Of a stretch of 64,000 nucleotides of DNA, positions 27,415-35,969 are shown in pieces. Both the position numbers and the translations under genes were made by a program. Source of the DNA: Kiritimatiellia bacterium (lineage in GTDB: Bacteria > Verrucomicrobiota > Kiritimatiellia > UBA8416 > YA12-FULL-48-11); the NCBI GenBank assembly GCA_028716365.1, contig JAQUPZ010000015.1:19227-83226 (forward strand). Direction: 5' to 3'. Each line of letters opens with the position of its first letter. The first letter of the stretch is position 1. The notes beneath the pieces are model-generated. The model made no database searches and was not told the origin of the DNA. It worked only from the letters and a program-made list of their open reading frames with translations.

Positions 27415-29367
27415 ATGTTAACTTCAAAAATAAAATTCGTTATGACTGTTGTATTGCTGTTTTGCGGTCTGGAATTATCTTTCGGGCAAGATACTCTCAA
27501 GGAACAGGAGGCAAAACTCATTGCCGTTCTGAAGTCGGCGGCTGAACAATATGAAAAAGCTGAAGCCTGTCGTGAACTTGCGCATATTGGGTCCCAGGAT
27601 TCCATACCTGTCCTTGCTGCGCTGCTCACGGACGAAAAACTTTCGCACATGGCCCGTTATGGACTGGAAACAAATCCAAGTCCGGCCGTGGATGAGGCCT
27701 TGAGGGATGCGCTCGGTAAGGTAAAAGGACGTCTGTTGGCTGGGGTGATCGGCAGTATTGGAGTCAGGCGTGATGCGAAAGCGACGGAAGCTCTCATTAA
27801 GTTTCTAACTGATTCCGATGTCGATGTGGTCCAGGCCGCGGCGCGGTCCCTGGGGAAAATCGGTACTGTTGATGCTGCCAAAGGGTTGGAAGGTGCATTG
27901 GCCGGCGCGTCGGCGGCGAATAAACTCGCATTTTATGAAGGACTTTTCCGCTGTGCAGAAGCGCTGACAAATAAGGGAAGAGATAAAAATGCCATCGCCA
28001 TTTATGATTCCATCCGCAGTATGCCCCAACTTCCCCATCAAGTCCTGACTGGTGCGTGGCGTGGATCAATTCTCACACGAGGTAAGAAAGGTTTGCCGTT
28101 ACTGATAGAGGCAATCAGCAGTGATAACTTCGGCCTGGCCCAGGCAGCCGCGCGTATTGCAGTTGAAATGAAGGTTAGTAAAGTCTCAAAGGCGCTGGCA
28201 GATGAATTATTGGGTAAAGTTTCGTCTGACAAACAAATCCTGCTGGCCCAGATTCTGGGTAAACGTGGTGATCCAGTGGCATTGCCTGCTTTGACAAGTT
28301 TGTTAAAAACGGGCGATAAAGCAGGTCGCCTGGCGGCAATAAAGGCTATGACGGAAATCGGCGATACTTCTGTGGCGTCGACATTTATCGAACTGCTTAA
28401 AGATCCGGACAGCGATATTGCCCAGGAGGCATTCAGTTGCCTGGCAGCCTTGCCTGGCGCGGATGTCGACAGTACTGTTGTCAAAATGATGGAGTCCCAG
28501 GACCAGGATATTCGTCTCAAGATGATTGATCTGGCCGGGCAACGCCGGATTGCAAAGGCAATGCCGGCTATTCTCAAAGACATGGCGGACAAAGATGCAG
28601 CTGTCCGTCTGGCGGCTATCAAGAGTTGCGGAGAATCGGCAGGCATGGCAGAACTTCCTGTATTACTGGAAACACTTCTGAAAGCCAGCGATCCCGGCGA
28701 AATCGCTGCGTTCGAGAAAGTCCTTGGTTCTGTCTGTTCGTTAGCGAATGATCGGGAGGCTTGTACACGACAGGTAGTAGGGTCTCTGTCAAAAGCCGGG
28801 CCGGCAGTAAAACCGGTCCTGTTGAGAGTACTGGGAGTATGCGGCGGACCTGGTGCCCTTCAGACCGTGAAGGCTGCCGTGACAGACGCAGATCAGAGTA
28901 TTCATTCTGCAGCCATCAGTGTGCTGGGTGCATGGAAAACAGCAGAAGCCATACCTGTGTTGCTTGATCTGGCTAAAAGTTTGAGTAATGCAAACGAGAA
29001 ATTACTGAGTTTGCGCGGTTATCTTGGAATGGCCATCAGGCGTGAAATCCCGGTCCAGGACAGATTGGCAATCTGCCAGCAGGCGTCAGCGATGATCCAG
29101 CGTGATGAAGAAAAGAGGATGATGCTGGGTGCCCTGGGTTCAATAGCCAGGGCTGAATCATTGGCCTTGATCATACCCTGTCTTGATAATCAGGGGACCA
29201 GGGGTGAGGCCATCAGCACTGTCCTTGCTATTGCCGAGAAACGGGAAAGAGGGCAGCAAGTTGCATTGGCCAGGGAGGCATTACAGAAAGTGGTTGCAGT
29301 TGCGCCTAACACGGATGGTGCAAAACGGGCGCAGGGATTTTTAAAGAAAATGGAAGGCGAGAAATAA
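27415..29367 (+). CDS. Secreted HEAT-repeat protein B
   Basis: A 650-residue paralog of the protein at 23365; AAAGGA precedes the ATG. Residues 8-24 form the signal peptide (FVMTVVLLFCGLELSFG). Solenoid repeats fill the remainder, for example LAHIGSQDSIPVLAALLTDE, AARSLGKIGTVDAAKGLEG and AIKAMTEIGDTSVASTFIEL. The order of repeats matches HEAT protein A along its length: ...AVDEALR(D/N)A(L/M)...KG.LL.GVI.SI near residue 90, and QRDEEK(R/K)..LGAL near residue 560, occur in both. This shows duplication of the whole gene. No enzyme motif is seen. Confidence 0.85.
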   Translation: MLTSKIKFVMTVVLLFCGLELSFGQDTLKEQEAKLIAVLKSAAEQYEKAEACRELAHIGSQDSIPVLAALLTDEKLSHMARYGLETNPSPAVDEALRDALGKVKGRLLAGVIGSIGVRRDAKATEALIKFLTDSDVDVVQAAARSLGKIGTVDAAKGLEGALAGASAANKLAFYEGLFRCAEALTNKGRDKNAIAIYDSIRSMPQLPHQVLTGAWRGSILTRGKKGLPLLIEAISSDNFGLAQAAARIAVEMKVSKVSKALADELLGKVSSDKQILLAQILGKRGDPVALPALTSLLKTGDKAGRLAAIKAMTEIGDTSVASTFIELLKDPDSDIAQEAFSCLAALPGADVDSTVVKMMESQDQDIRLKMIDLAGQRRIAKAMPAILKDMADKDAAVRLAAIKSCGESAGMAELPVLLETLLKASDPGEIAAFEKVLGSVCSLANDREACTRQVVGSLSKAGPAVKPVLLRVLGVCGGPGALQTVKAAVTDADQSIHSAAISVLGAWKTAEAIPVLLDLAKSLSNANEKLLSLRGYLGMAIRREIPVQDRLAICQQASAMIQRDEEKRMMLGALGSIARAESLALIIPCLDNQGTRGEAISTVLAIAEKRERGQQVALAREALQKVVAVAPNTDGAKRAQGFLKKMEGEK

Positions 29368-29439
29368 CGTTTACAGGTATCACTTATTGTCTCAATAAAT
29401 TTTAAAAATAAACTCTGCCGACTGACTCGGAGGTGAGAC

Positions 29440-30780
29440 ATGTCCATATCCAATGATAAAAAACATGTGGTTGTCGGATCATTGAACCGTCGTCAATTTC
29501 TTAAAGGTGCTTTGACGGCGGGCGGTGCGGTTACCGTTCCCTGGATTATTCCTGCATCGGTGTTGGGGCGCGGTGGAGCAGTGGCACCGAGTGAACGTAT
29601 TATCCTAGGCGGTATTGGACTTGGCGGACGGGGCACATCTGATTTGAACTGGATGATTGCGGAACCGGATGTGCAATTTGTCGCGATCTGTGACGTCAGA
29701 AAAAACCGGCGCGAAGCGGTCAAAAGCATTGTGGACAATAAATACGGTAATAACGATTGTGCCATGTATCGTGACATTCGCCAGTTCCTGACCGAGCGGA
29801 CGGATATCGATGCGGTATTAATTGCCACGGGCGACCGCTGGCACGCGCTTGCCTCCATAATGGCGATGAAAGCCGGCAAGGACGTTTACTGCGAGAAGCC
29901 GTCGTGTTTTACCATGACGCAAGGTCAAATGGTGGTGGAGACGGCACGAAGGTACGGTCGTGTCTATCAAACCGGGACCCAGCGGCTCAGCGAGGCGAAT
30001 CACGTGTTTGCAATCGAAATGGCCAAGACCGGACGTCTCGGCAAAATTCATACTATCTATGCCGATATCAGGTATCGCGGTGGGGCACGCTTCGATTGGT
30101 TGCCGGCGGAACCTGAACCTCCAAAAGATGAAACGGACTGGGATACCTGGCTGGGCCCGTGTCCATGGCGGCCTTATAATAAAGTGTATGTCAACCATGG
30201 GTGGTATAACTTTTATGATTTTGCCACCGATGTTGCCATGTGGGGTGCACACACAATTGCCCAGGCGCTGGCCGGTGTTGATATGTCGAATGTTTCGCCT
30301 GTCGAGTTTGAGTATGATGCAAACAATTCTAATATGGTTGTTCGCTTTGCCGACGGCGTGAAGATGATCATGGTCCGTGGCGGTGATTGCTGGAAAGACT
30401 GTGAGTACTGGCATGGCTCCTGTGGAGAACGCTTTGACGGCCCTGAAGGATGGGCCGCCGCCGCAGACGGTTATTCAAAGCCGGATGTTTCTTCACCTGC
30501 ACTGTATGCTGAATACAAGAAAGTGGTTGGCGACTACATGGCCAGGACGCAACGTCCGATGAACCATGTGCGTAATTTCTTCGACTGCGTTAAATCGCGC
30601 CGCCTGACGGTGGCGGATCCTGAAGTCATGAGAAATTCCATGTGTATTTCACTTGCTGCCGATACCTGTAACCAGTTGAAACGAAATCTGAAGTTCGACC
30701 TGGTTAAGGCTGAATTTATTGGCGATCCTGAGGCCAATAGTCTTCGTTCCCGTGCCATGCGGGAGCCGTGGTGTATATAG
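29440..30780 (+). CDS. Tat-exported Gfo/Idh/MocA oxidoreductase, paralog C
   Basis: A 446-residue protein; GGAGGTGAGAC precedes the ATG. The twin-arginine signal is LNRRQFLKGALTAGG at residues 15-29, five residues later than in paralogs A and B. Rossmann glycines are in GGIGLGGRG at 57-65 and EKP at 152-154 (YCEKPSCFT). The sheet domain has WDTWLGPCPWRPYNKVY and MWGAHTIAQALAG. Very similar to paralog B through ATGDRWHALAS and QRPMNHVRNFFDCVKSRR. It is followed 44 bases later by a DUF1080 gene. Specialisation for a different sugar or anomer from paralog B is likely but cannot be read from sequence. Confidence 0.9.
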   Translation: MSISNDKKHVVVGSLNRRQFLKGALTAGGAVTVPWIIPASVLGRGGAVAPSERIILGGIGLGGRGTSDLNWMIAEPDVQFVAICDVRKNRREAVKSIVDNKYGNNDCAMYRDIRQFLTERTDIDAVLIATGDRWHALASIMAMKAGKDVYCEKPSCFTMTQGQMVVETARRYGRVYQTGTQRLSEANHVFAIEMAKTGRLGKIHTIYADIRYRGGARFDWLPAEPEPPKDETDWDTWLGPCPWRPYNKVYVNHGWYNFYDFATDVAMWGAHTIAQALAGVDMSNVSPVEFEYDANNSNMVVRFADGVKMIMVRGGDCWKDCEYWHGSCGERFDGPEGWAAAADGYSKPDVSSPALYAEYKKVVGDYMARTQRPMNHVRNFFDCVKSRRLTVADPEVMRNSMCISLAADTCNQLKRNLKFDLVKAEFIGDPEANSLRSRAMREPWCI

Positions 30781-30824
30781 TTTATATGAAAAGTGATTGG
30801 TCGAGATAAGAAAGGTAAATATTG

Positions 30825-31532
30825 ATGAAAAAAGTTTGTGTAGTGCTGATTCTGGCGTTTTGCAGTGCTGTTGCCGTTGCGCAGGAACAAAATATCTTCA
30901 ACGGAAAAGACCTGACAGGATGGGAAGGTGATACAGGCTTATGGTCGGTCAAGGATGGCTGTATAACAGGCCAGACAACGAAGGAACATCCTGCCAAGGG
31001 AAATACATTTCTAATCTGGAAAGGCGAAGCAACGGATTTTGATTTGACCTGCAAGGTCAAATTTACAACTACCTCGGAAAGTAAATCCGGCAATTCCGGT
31101 ATTCAGTTTCGCAGTGTCGTGATTGATCCGGTGAAATGGATTGTAGGAGGGCTTCAGGCGGATCTTGCTGTGGCTCCCAGTATTTACGGGACCTTGTATG
31201 ATGAAAGAGGTGTTGGTCGCTGTTGCCAGCTTGGTCAGAAAGTTGTCATGAAAGACCCTGGCCCGGCCGAAAAGAAAGTCAAAGTTGAGTCTGCCGGAAC
31301 TATCGGGAAAAAGGAAGACATCTTTGCCGCGATCAAGCCGACTGAATGGAGCGACTTTCGTGTGTTTGCCAAGGGACCGCAGATTAAAATCTGGGTGAAC
31401 GGGGTGCAAATGGTGGACGTGATGAACGAATCTACGAAGGGCCCTAACGGGGGTATATTGGCTTTTCAGTTACATGCCGGACCGCCAATGATGGTTCAGT
31501 ACAAGGATATTATTCTGAAGCCGTTAAAGTAA
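30825..31532 (+). CDS. Secreted DUF1080 protein, second copy
   Basis: A 235-residue protein from ATG 30825, with AAAGG upstream. Signal peptide VLILAFCSAVAVAQ. The domain shows IFNGKDLTGWEGDTGLWSV, then NSGIQFRS in the middle and PPMMVQYKDIILKPLK at the end, all DUF1080 hallmarks. It is about 15 residues longer than the copy at 25348 because of an insertion around KDPGPAEKKVKVESAG. Its partner is the dehydrogenase just upstream. It is the last clearly exported gene of the run; the next gene lacks a signal. Confidence 0.9.
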   Translation: MKKVCVVLILAFCSAVAVAQEQNIFNGKDLTGWEGDTGLWSVKDGCITGQTTKEHPAKGNTFLIWKGEATDFDLTCKVKFTTTSESKSGNSGIQFRSVVIDPVKWIVGGLQADLAVAPSIYGTLYDERGVGRCCQLGQKVVMKDPGPAEKKVKVESAGTIGKKEDIFAAIKPTEWSDFRVFAKGPQIKIWVNGVQMVDVMNESTKGPNGGILAFQLHAGPPMMVQYKDIILKPLK

Positions 31533-31616
31533 TTAAGTATCAAACTTTCGTTTTGAAAAATGAAAGTGGTTTGTTAATAATAATTCCAGAGAAGGAACAA
31601 GGAGAGGAGTAGTAAT

Positions 31617-32765
31617 ATGAAGAAGCTGAATGTTGGTATGGTTGGTTATGGTTTTATGGGCCGGGCTCATTCAAATGCGTATCGCAAGGTTGGTAATTTC
31701 TTTAACCTGGGATATCAGCCGGTTCTCAAAGCAGCCTGTGCGCGTGATGCGGCAAAGATAAAGGCATTCGCAGACCAATGGGGTTATGAGTCGGTGGAAA
31801 CAGACTGGAAGAAACTGATCACGAGAAAAGACATTGATGTGATAGACATTTGCGCGCCAAACGATCTGCACAAGGATATTGCGATTGCAGCAGCAAAAGC
31901 GGGCAAGATGATTCTATGCGAAAAGCCGCTCGCAAGGACGGGTGCTGAAGGCGAAGAGATGGTGAAAGAGATCGAAAAGTGCAAAGTGCCGAACATGGTA
32001 TGGTATAATTACAGACGTGTGCCTGCTGTAACCATGGCCAAGCAGCTCATTGACGAGGGGAAACTGGGGAAAATATTCCATTTCCGGGCACAATTCCTCC
32101 AGGACTGGACGATCAGCGCCGATCTTCCGCAGGGGGGCACGGGGTTATGGCGGCTGGATGTCAAGGTGGCTGGTTCAGGTGTAACCGGTGACCTGCTTGC
32201 GCACTGTATTGATACGGCGATCTGGCTGAACGGACCGATAGTAAAGGTTACTGCCATGACTGAAACGTTCATCAAGCAGCGCAAACATACTCTGACCGGC
32301 AAGGTTGAGCCCGTCGGTATCGATGATGCCTGCGCATTTCTTGCGCGTTTCGCGAACGGGTCTCTGGCAATATTCGAATCAACCCGCTACGCCCGCGGAC
32401 ATAAGGCCAAATACACATTTGAAATAAACGGTGAACATGCGTCGATATACTGGGATCTTCACGACCTGCACCGCCTGGAATATTTCGAGCATCGTGATGA
32501 AGGCAAACTGCGCGGGTGGCGTTCGATTCATGTCACCGACGGCGATCATCCGTACATGGGTCATTGGTGGGTGCCCGGCCTTCAGATCGGTTACGAACAT
32601 TCGTTTGTACATCAGGTGGCTGATTTCCTCGAAGGTCTTGAAAAGAATAAACCCGCAATGCCTGACTTCCGCGATGCGCTGATCACGCAGTATATCTGTG
32701 ATGCCGTTCTCAAGTCTGCCCGCAGCGGTCAATGGGAAGACGTCAAGCAGGTATCAAGGCGGTAA
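31617..32765 (+). CDS. Cytoplasmic Gfo/Idh/MocA-family dehydrogenase
   Basis: A 382-residue protein with GGAGAGGAG before the ATG and no export signal. It starts directly with the Rossmann fold (LNVGMVGYGFMGRAHSNAY, glycines at 10, 12 and 15). EKP is at 102-104 (LCEKPLART). The sheet domain has WRLDVKVAGSGVTGDLLAHCIDTA, in which the Asp-x4-His pair near residue 200 is the usual catalytic Asp/His of inositol/glucose dehydrogenases in this family. It is a likely NAD-dependent sugar or inositol dehydrogenase handling what the exported system delivers. It lies at the border between the exported cassette and the cytoplasmic catabolic cluster. Confidence 0.88.
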   Translation: MKKLNVGMVGYGFMGRAHSNAYRKVGNFFNLGYQPVLKAACARDAAKIKAFADQWGYESVETDWKKLITRKDIDVIDICAPNDLHKDIAIAAAKAGKMILCEKPLARTGAEGEEMVKEIEKCKVPNMVWYNYRRVPAVTMAKQLIDEGKLGKIFHFRAQFLQDWTISADLPQGGTGLWRLDVKVAGSGVTGDLLAHCIDTAIWLNGPIVKVTAMTETFIKQRKHTLTGKVEPVGIDDACAFLARFANGSLAIFESTRYARGHKAKYTFEINGEHASIYWDLHDLHRLEYFEHRDEGKLRGWRSIHVTDGDHPYMGHWWVPGLQIGYEHSFVHQVADFLEGLEKNKPAMPDFRDALITQYICDAVLKSARSGQWEDVKQVSRR

Positions 32766-32806
32766 AACACAGACTTGGGAATAACGCAGTTGATTTGAAA
32801 GCCTGA

Positions 32807-32829
32807 CGACAATATTAAACGTATTGTCG
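32807..32829. other. Short perfect stem-loop
   Basis: CGACAATA and TATTGTCG form a perfect 8-bp stem with a 7-base loop, 41 bases after the dehydrogenase stop. No T-run follows, so it is not a standard intrinsic terminator. It may be an mRNA-end stabiliser or an operator for the next gene. Nothing else is seen in the 250-base gap. Confidence 0.35.
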
Positions 32830-33015
32830 GAATGAGCGCATTGATATAATCGGTCTCCCGAGACGGATCCGGTCGCGGAAAAATTTTTGTCAGTTTGGCT
32901 ATAAAAGAATTGAGTTAATACCTCAAGTGATGGTAAATGTCTTGTCTTATTCAGGGACTATTCTCGACCCATTTGGATTTTAATAGATACTTACAAGTAT
33001 ACCGGAGGATTGGAC

Positions 33016-34173
33016 ATGGATGTGGATGTCAGGGATATTATTTCCCAGCGATCGTGGGTTATCAGTAACGATCAGGTGAAAATGGCTGTTACGATGAGGG
33101 GTGCGCACATGGCCCCTGTCGTTTTCGATTGTAAGAGTAAACAGCCGATTCAACCATACTATATCAGTCCCTGGCAGGGCGGTGGATTGTCCCTGACGTG
33201 TCGTGTTCTGGTGCCATTGCGCGGGGATTTTTTCTGTCTGCCGTTTGGCGGGAATGCAACACCTTTTAAAGGGGAGAATCATCCTCCTCATGGAGAAGTG
33301 TCAGGTTCTCTCTGGACGTTGTTCGATAGCGGCCGGAAAGATGGACTGACAACTTTGACATTGGACTGTGAGACCTCTGTGCGGCCCGGCAGAGTTACGC
33401 AGCAATTCAGCCTGGTTGATGATCATAATGTTGTCTATAACACAACGACAATTGATGGTTTTATGGGAAAGACGCCGATGGGGCATCACGCGATTCTTGC
33501 CATGCCGAAGAACGAAAGATCGGTATTGATTTCGATGAGTCCGTTCAAGTTTGGGATGACCTGTCCACATCCTTTCAGCCAGCCTGCAAATCGGGAATAC
33601 CAGGCGCTGGCTTTTGGGGCAGAGGTCAGCGACCTGTCGAAAGTTCCTACAATTTTTAATGATCCTGCGATAACTGATTGCTCCTCTTATCCTGCACGCC
33701 TGGGCTATGCGGATATGATCGGTCTGTTTGATGACCCCGCTTCATCCGGTACGCCTTCATGGGCGGTGGCGGTGAATACTGCGGAGAATTGGCTCTGGTA
33801 CTCTTTGAAGAATCCGGCGGAAATGCCGGCACGCCTGATATGGATGGAAAATCACGGTCGGCATGGCAGTCCATGGGATGGCAGGAACTGCTGTATGGCA
33901 CTGGAAGACGGCTGTCTTTATTTTGATGCCGGGGTTGCAGAGTCAAGTGCTCCGAATATTATCAGTAAGCGTGGAATTCCAACCTGCCATGATTTGAAGG
34001 CTGGCGTGCCATTTTCTGTCCGGTACATCCAGGGAGTAGCCAGGGTCCCATCAGGTTTTGGGCGTGTTAAAGATGTAAAGTTTGGAAAAGACCAGGCGAC
34101 TTTTATTTCAGAAAATGGTCAGAAAGTTGCGGCCAAAGTTCGTCATACTTACCTGAAAGATGGTAAGCTTTAA
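33016..34173 (+). CDS. Galactose-mutarotase-fold protein
   Basis: A 385-residue protein starting at ATG 33016 with GGAGG seven bases upstream. No signal peptide. It is a beta-rich protein of the aldose-1-epimerase/mutarotase superfamily: WVISNDQVKMAVTMRGAHMAP at the start (the usual first strand of the fold), GHHAILAMP near residue 155, and WMENHGRHGSPWDGRN near residue 280. The His pair and a Glu/Asp typical of mutarotases can be placed only tentatively. Likely role: interconversion of anomers, or carbohydrate binding, next to the sugar dehydrogenases. It lies upstream of the DeoR regulator. Confidence 0.7.
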   Translation: MDVDVRDIISQRSWVISNDQVKMAVTMRGAHMAPVVFDCKSKQPIQPYYISPWQGGGLSLTCRVLVPLRGDFFCLPFGGNATPFKGENHPPHGEVSGSLWTLFDSGRKDGLTTLTLDCETSVRPGRVTQQFSLVDDHNVVYNTTTIDGFMGKTPMGHHAILAMPKNERSVLISMSPFKFGMTCPHPFSQPANREYQALAFGAEVSDLSKVPTIFNDPAITDCSSYPARLGYADMIGLFDDPASSGTPSWAVAVNTAENWLWYSLKNPAEMPARLIWMENHGRHGSPWDGRNCCMALEDGCLYFDAGVAESSAPNIISKRGIPTCHDLKAGVPFSVRYIQGVARVPSGFGRVKDVKFGKDQATFISENGQKVAAKVRHTYLKDGKL

Positions 34174-34277
34174 GCTCTTATCAGGCAGTATCTTTTCGGT
34201 TCTGTTATATCCTGTTTAACAAAAACAAACATTTCTTCATTCTACTCTTGCGCCCTCACATTCTTTCATGTTATTAA

Positions 34278-34307
34278 TTCGAAAGAATAACGAAAGTAAT
34301 AAGAAAG
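34278..34307 (+). promoter_or_regulatory. Candidate DeoR-family operator (11-bp phased GAAAG repeats)
   Basis: GAAAG occurs at 34281, 34292 and 34303, exactly 11 bases apart, twice as CGAAAG with TTCGAAAG as the first. DeoR/GlpR-type regulators often bind direct repeats with this kind of helical spacing. The site ends four bases before the GTG of the DeoR gene, so autoregulation is likely. Confidence 0.4.
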
Positions 34308-34311
34308 ATTT

Positions 34312-35061
34312 GTGAAGACTATCGAAAGAAGAAAGAAAATTGTTGAATTACTATCGGATAACAACGACTTACCTGTTACGAAAATAAGCAAATTACTTGA
34401 AGTTTCGGTTGTTACCATCAGGAATGATTTAAACTCCCTTGCCGACGAGGGATTGATTGTCCGGACACATGGCGGGGCTCTGCCGGCTTTTCATAAAAAC
34501 ATTCTTGATCGTCAGAAAAGCATGGTGGAAGAAAAGAACAGGATTGCAAAGGCCGCAGCACAACTTGTCAATGATGGCGACAAGATAATGATAATTGCCG
34601 GTACTACGGCTGTACTGATGGCAAAATATCTTCTCGGAAAACGCGATGTTCATATAATTACGAATTCCACGCTTATCCTTCCGTATGCCAGGGTAAATCC
34701 TTCTCTTCATGTCACCGTTGTCGGGGGAGAGTTCAAGTCTTCGGCAGAAGGAATTGTCGGTGCCCTTGCCCTGAAGAACCTTGAACAGTTCCACGTTCAA
34801 ACTGCTTTTCTTGGAGCAGATGGTTTCTCGCTTAAGACAGGTGTCACCGCAGACCTTCTTGAAACAGCGGAAGTGGGAAGGAAGATGGCGGAGAATTCTG
34901 GGAAACGTGTTCTTCTTGCCGATTCTTCCAAATATGGGAAGGCCGGATTTGCCCTGATTGTCCCGATCAACCGGATGGACTTGATCATAACGGACAACAA
35001 ACTTGCAAAGAAAGAAATGGAATTATTAAAAGAAAACGGTCTGTCAATAATGACCGTGTAG
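34312..35061 (+). CDS. DeoR/GlpR-family transcriptional regulator
   Basis: A 249-residue protein starting at GTG. N-terminal winged HTH: RRKKIVELLSDNNDLPVTKI, then SVVTIRNDLNSLADEGLIVRTHGGA, the classic DeoR signature. Residues about 75-230 form the DeoRC sugar-phosphate sensor domain (MIIAGTTAVLMAKYL, then HVTVVGGEF, TAFLGADGFSLKTGVT and LLADSSKYGKAGF). It normally represses a sugar-catabolic operon until a phosphorylated sugar binds. It is followed 18 bases later by an SDR gene, so it probably heads the operon that it regulates. Confidence 0.92.
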   Translation: MKTIERRKKIVELLSDNNDLPVTKISKLLEVSVVTIRNDLNSLADEGLIVRTHGGALPAFHKNILDRQKSMVEEKNRIAKAAAQLVNDGDKIMIIAGTTAVLMAKYLLGKRDVHIITNSTLILPYARVNPSLHVTVVGGEFKSSAEGIVGALALKNLEQFHVQTAFLGADGFSLKTGVTADLLETAEVGRKMAENSGKRVLLADSSKYGKAGFALIVPINRMDLIITDNKLAKKEMELLKENGLSIMTV

Positions 35062-35079
35062 CGGGAAAGGTTGGAAAGC

Positions 35080-35865
35080 ATGGAAATCAGTTTCAAAGGA
35101 AAAACTGTACTGGTCACGGGTGCGGCAGGCGCTATCGGTAAAGGAATTGCCCGGGACTTTTGCGTGAACGGTGGAAAGGTTTTCGTCACTGATCTATCGC
35201 AGGCGGGTGTTGAAGCCACGGTAAAGGAACTTCAGAAACTTGGTCAGTGTCAGGGCCTGGCTGGCGATGTTGCGAACGAAGCAGATGTCATTAAAATTGT
35301 CGATGCAGCAAAGAACGCTTTCGACGGGAAGGTGGATGTCCTTGTGAACGTTGCCGGTATTGTGGGGCAGGGGGCCGTGGAAAATCTTACAGTCGATGAA
35401 TGGGAAAAGATGTTTGCCGTCAACTGCCGCGGTTCGTTCCTATTTATAAAGCATGTCGTACCTATGATGAAACAGAACAAGTACGGCAAAATCATCAATT
35501 TCTCGTCAAAATCAGGAAAGACAGGTTCCGCTTTGATGAGTCATTATTCTGCGGCAAAAGCTGCAATAATCGGATTAACCCAGTCACTGGCATATGAGCT
35601 GGCGGACTATAAGATCAACGTCAATTGCGTGTGCCCCGGCATTACCGAAAATACGGGTGTATGGAGCAATGTTTCTGCAGGATATATAAAGAACCTTAAT
35701 CTGCCGCGGGAAGAAGTGGTGAAAAAATTCTCGGAAAAAGTTCCGCTCAAGAGGCTTGCTGCCATAAAGGATGTGGTGACGATTACGAGTTTCCTCGGAT
35801 CGGAGGGATCTGATTATATGACAGGCCAGGCGATTAATATTACCGGTGGTCGTGAAATGCACTGA
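35080..35865 (+). CDS. Short-chain dehydrogenase/reductase
   Basis: A 261-residue SDR starting at ATG 35080 (GGAAAG upstream). The cofactor motif TGAAGAIGKG is at residues 13-22, the structural NVAG at 90-93, and the catalytic Tyr156 and Lys160 are in SHYSAAKAA, with Ser143 in FSSKSG. The C-terminal TGQAINITGG is family-typical. It is probably an NAD(P)-dependent sugar or sugar-lactone dehydrogenase. The stop is 104 bases before the deoC start, with a weak frame in between that I do not consider coding. Confidence 0.9.
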   Translation: MEISFKGKTVLVTGAAGAIGKGIARDFCVNGGKVFVTDLSQAGVEATVKELQKLGQCQGLAGDVANEADVIKIVDAAKNAFDGKVDVLVNVAGIVGQGAVENLTVDEWEKMFAVNCRGSFLFIKHVVPMMKQNKYGKIINFSSKSGKTGSALMSHYSAAKAAIIGLTQSLAYELADYKINVNCVCPGITENTGVWSNVSAGYIKNLNLPREEVVKKFSEKVPLKRLAAIKDVVTITSFLGSEGSDYMTGQAINITGGREMH

Positions 35866-35969
35866 TTATGGCGAATACAGAACACAGAATTCAGAATGTG
35901 GAAAGAACGACGGATGACATTGATAAAGCTGATCATGCAATCCTGTCGAAACATGAAAGAGAAAATAAA

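Noticed and set aside
35868..35969. N-terminal extension of DeoC by 34 residues
   Set aside because: The extension is not like any DeoC start and the downstream ATG has a better ribosome-binding site and gives the usual length.
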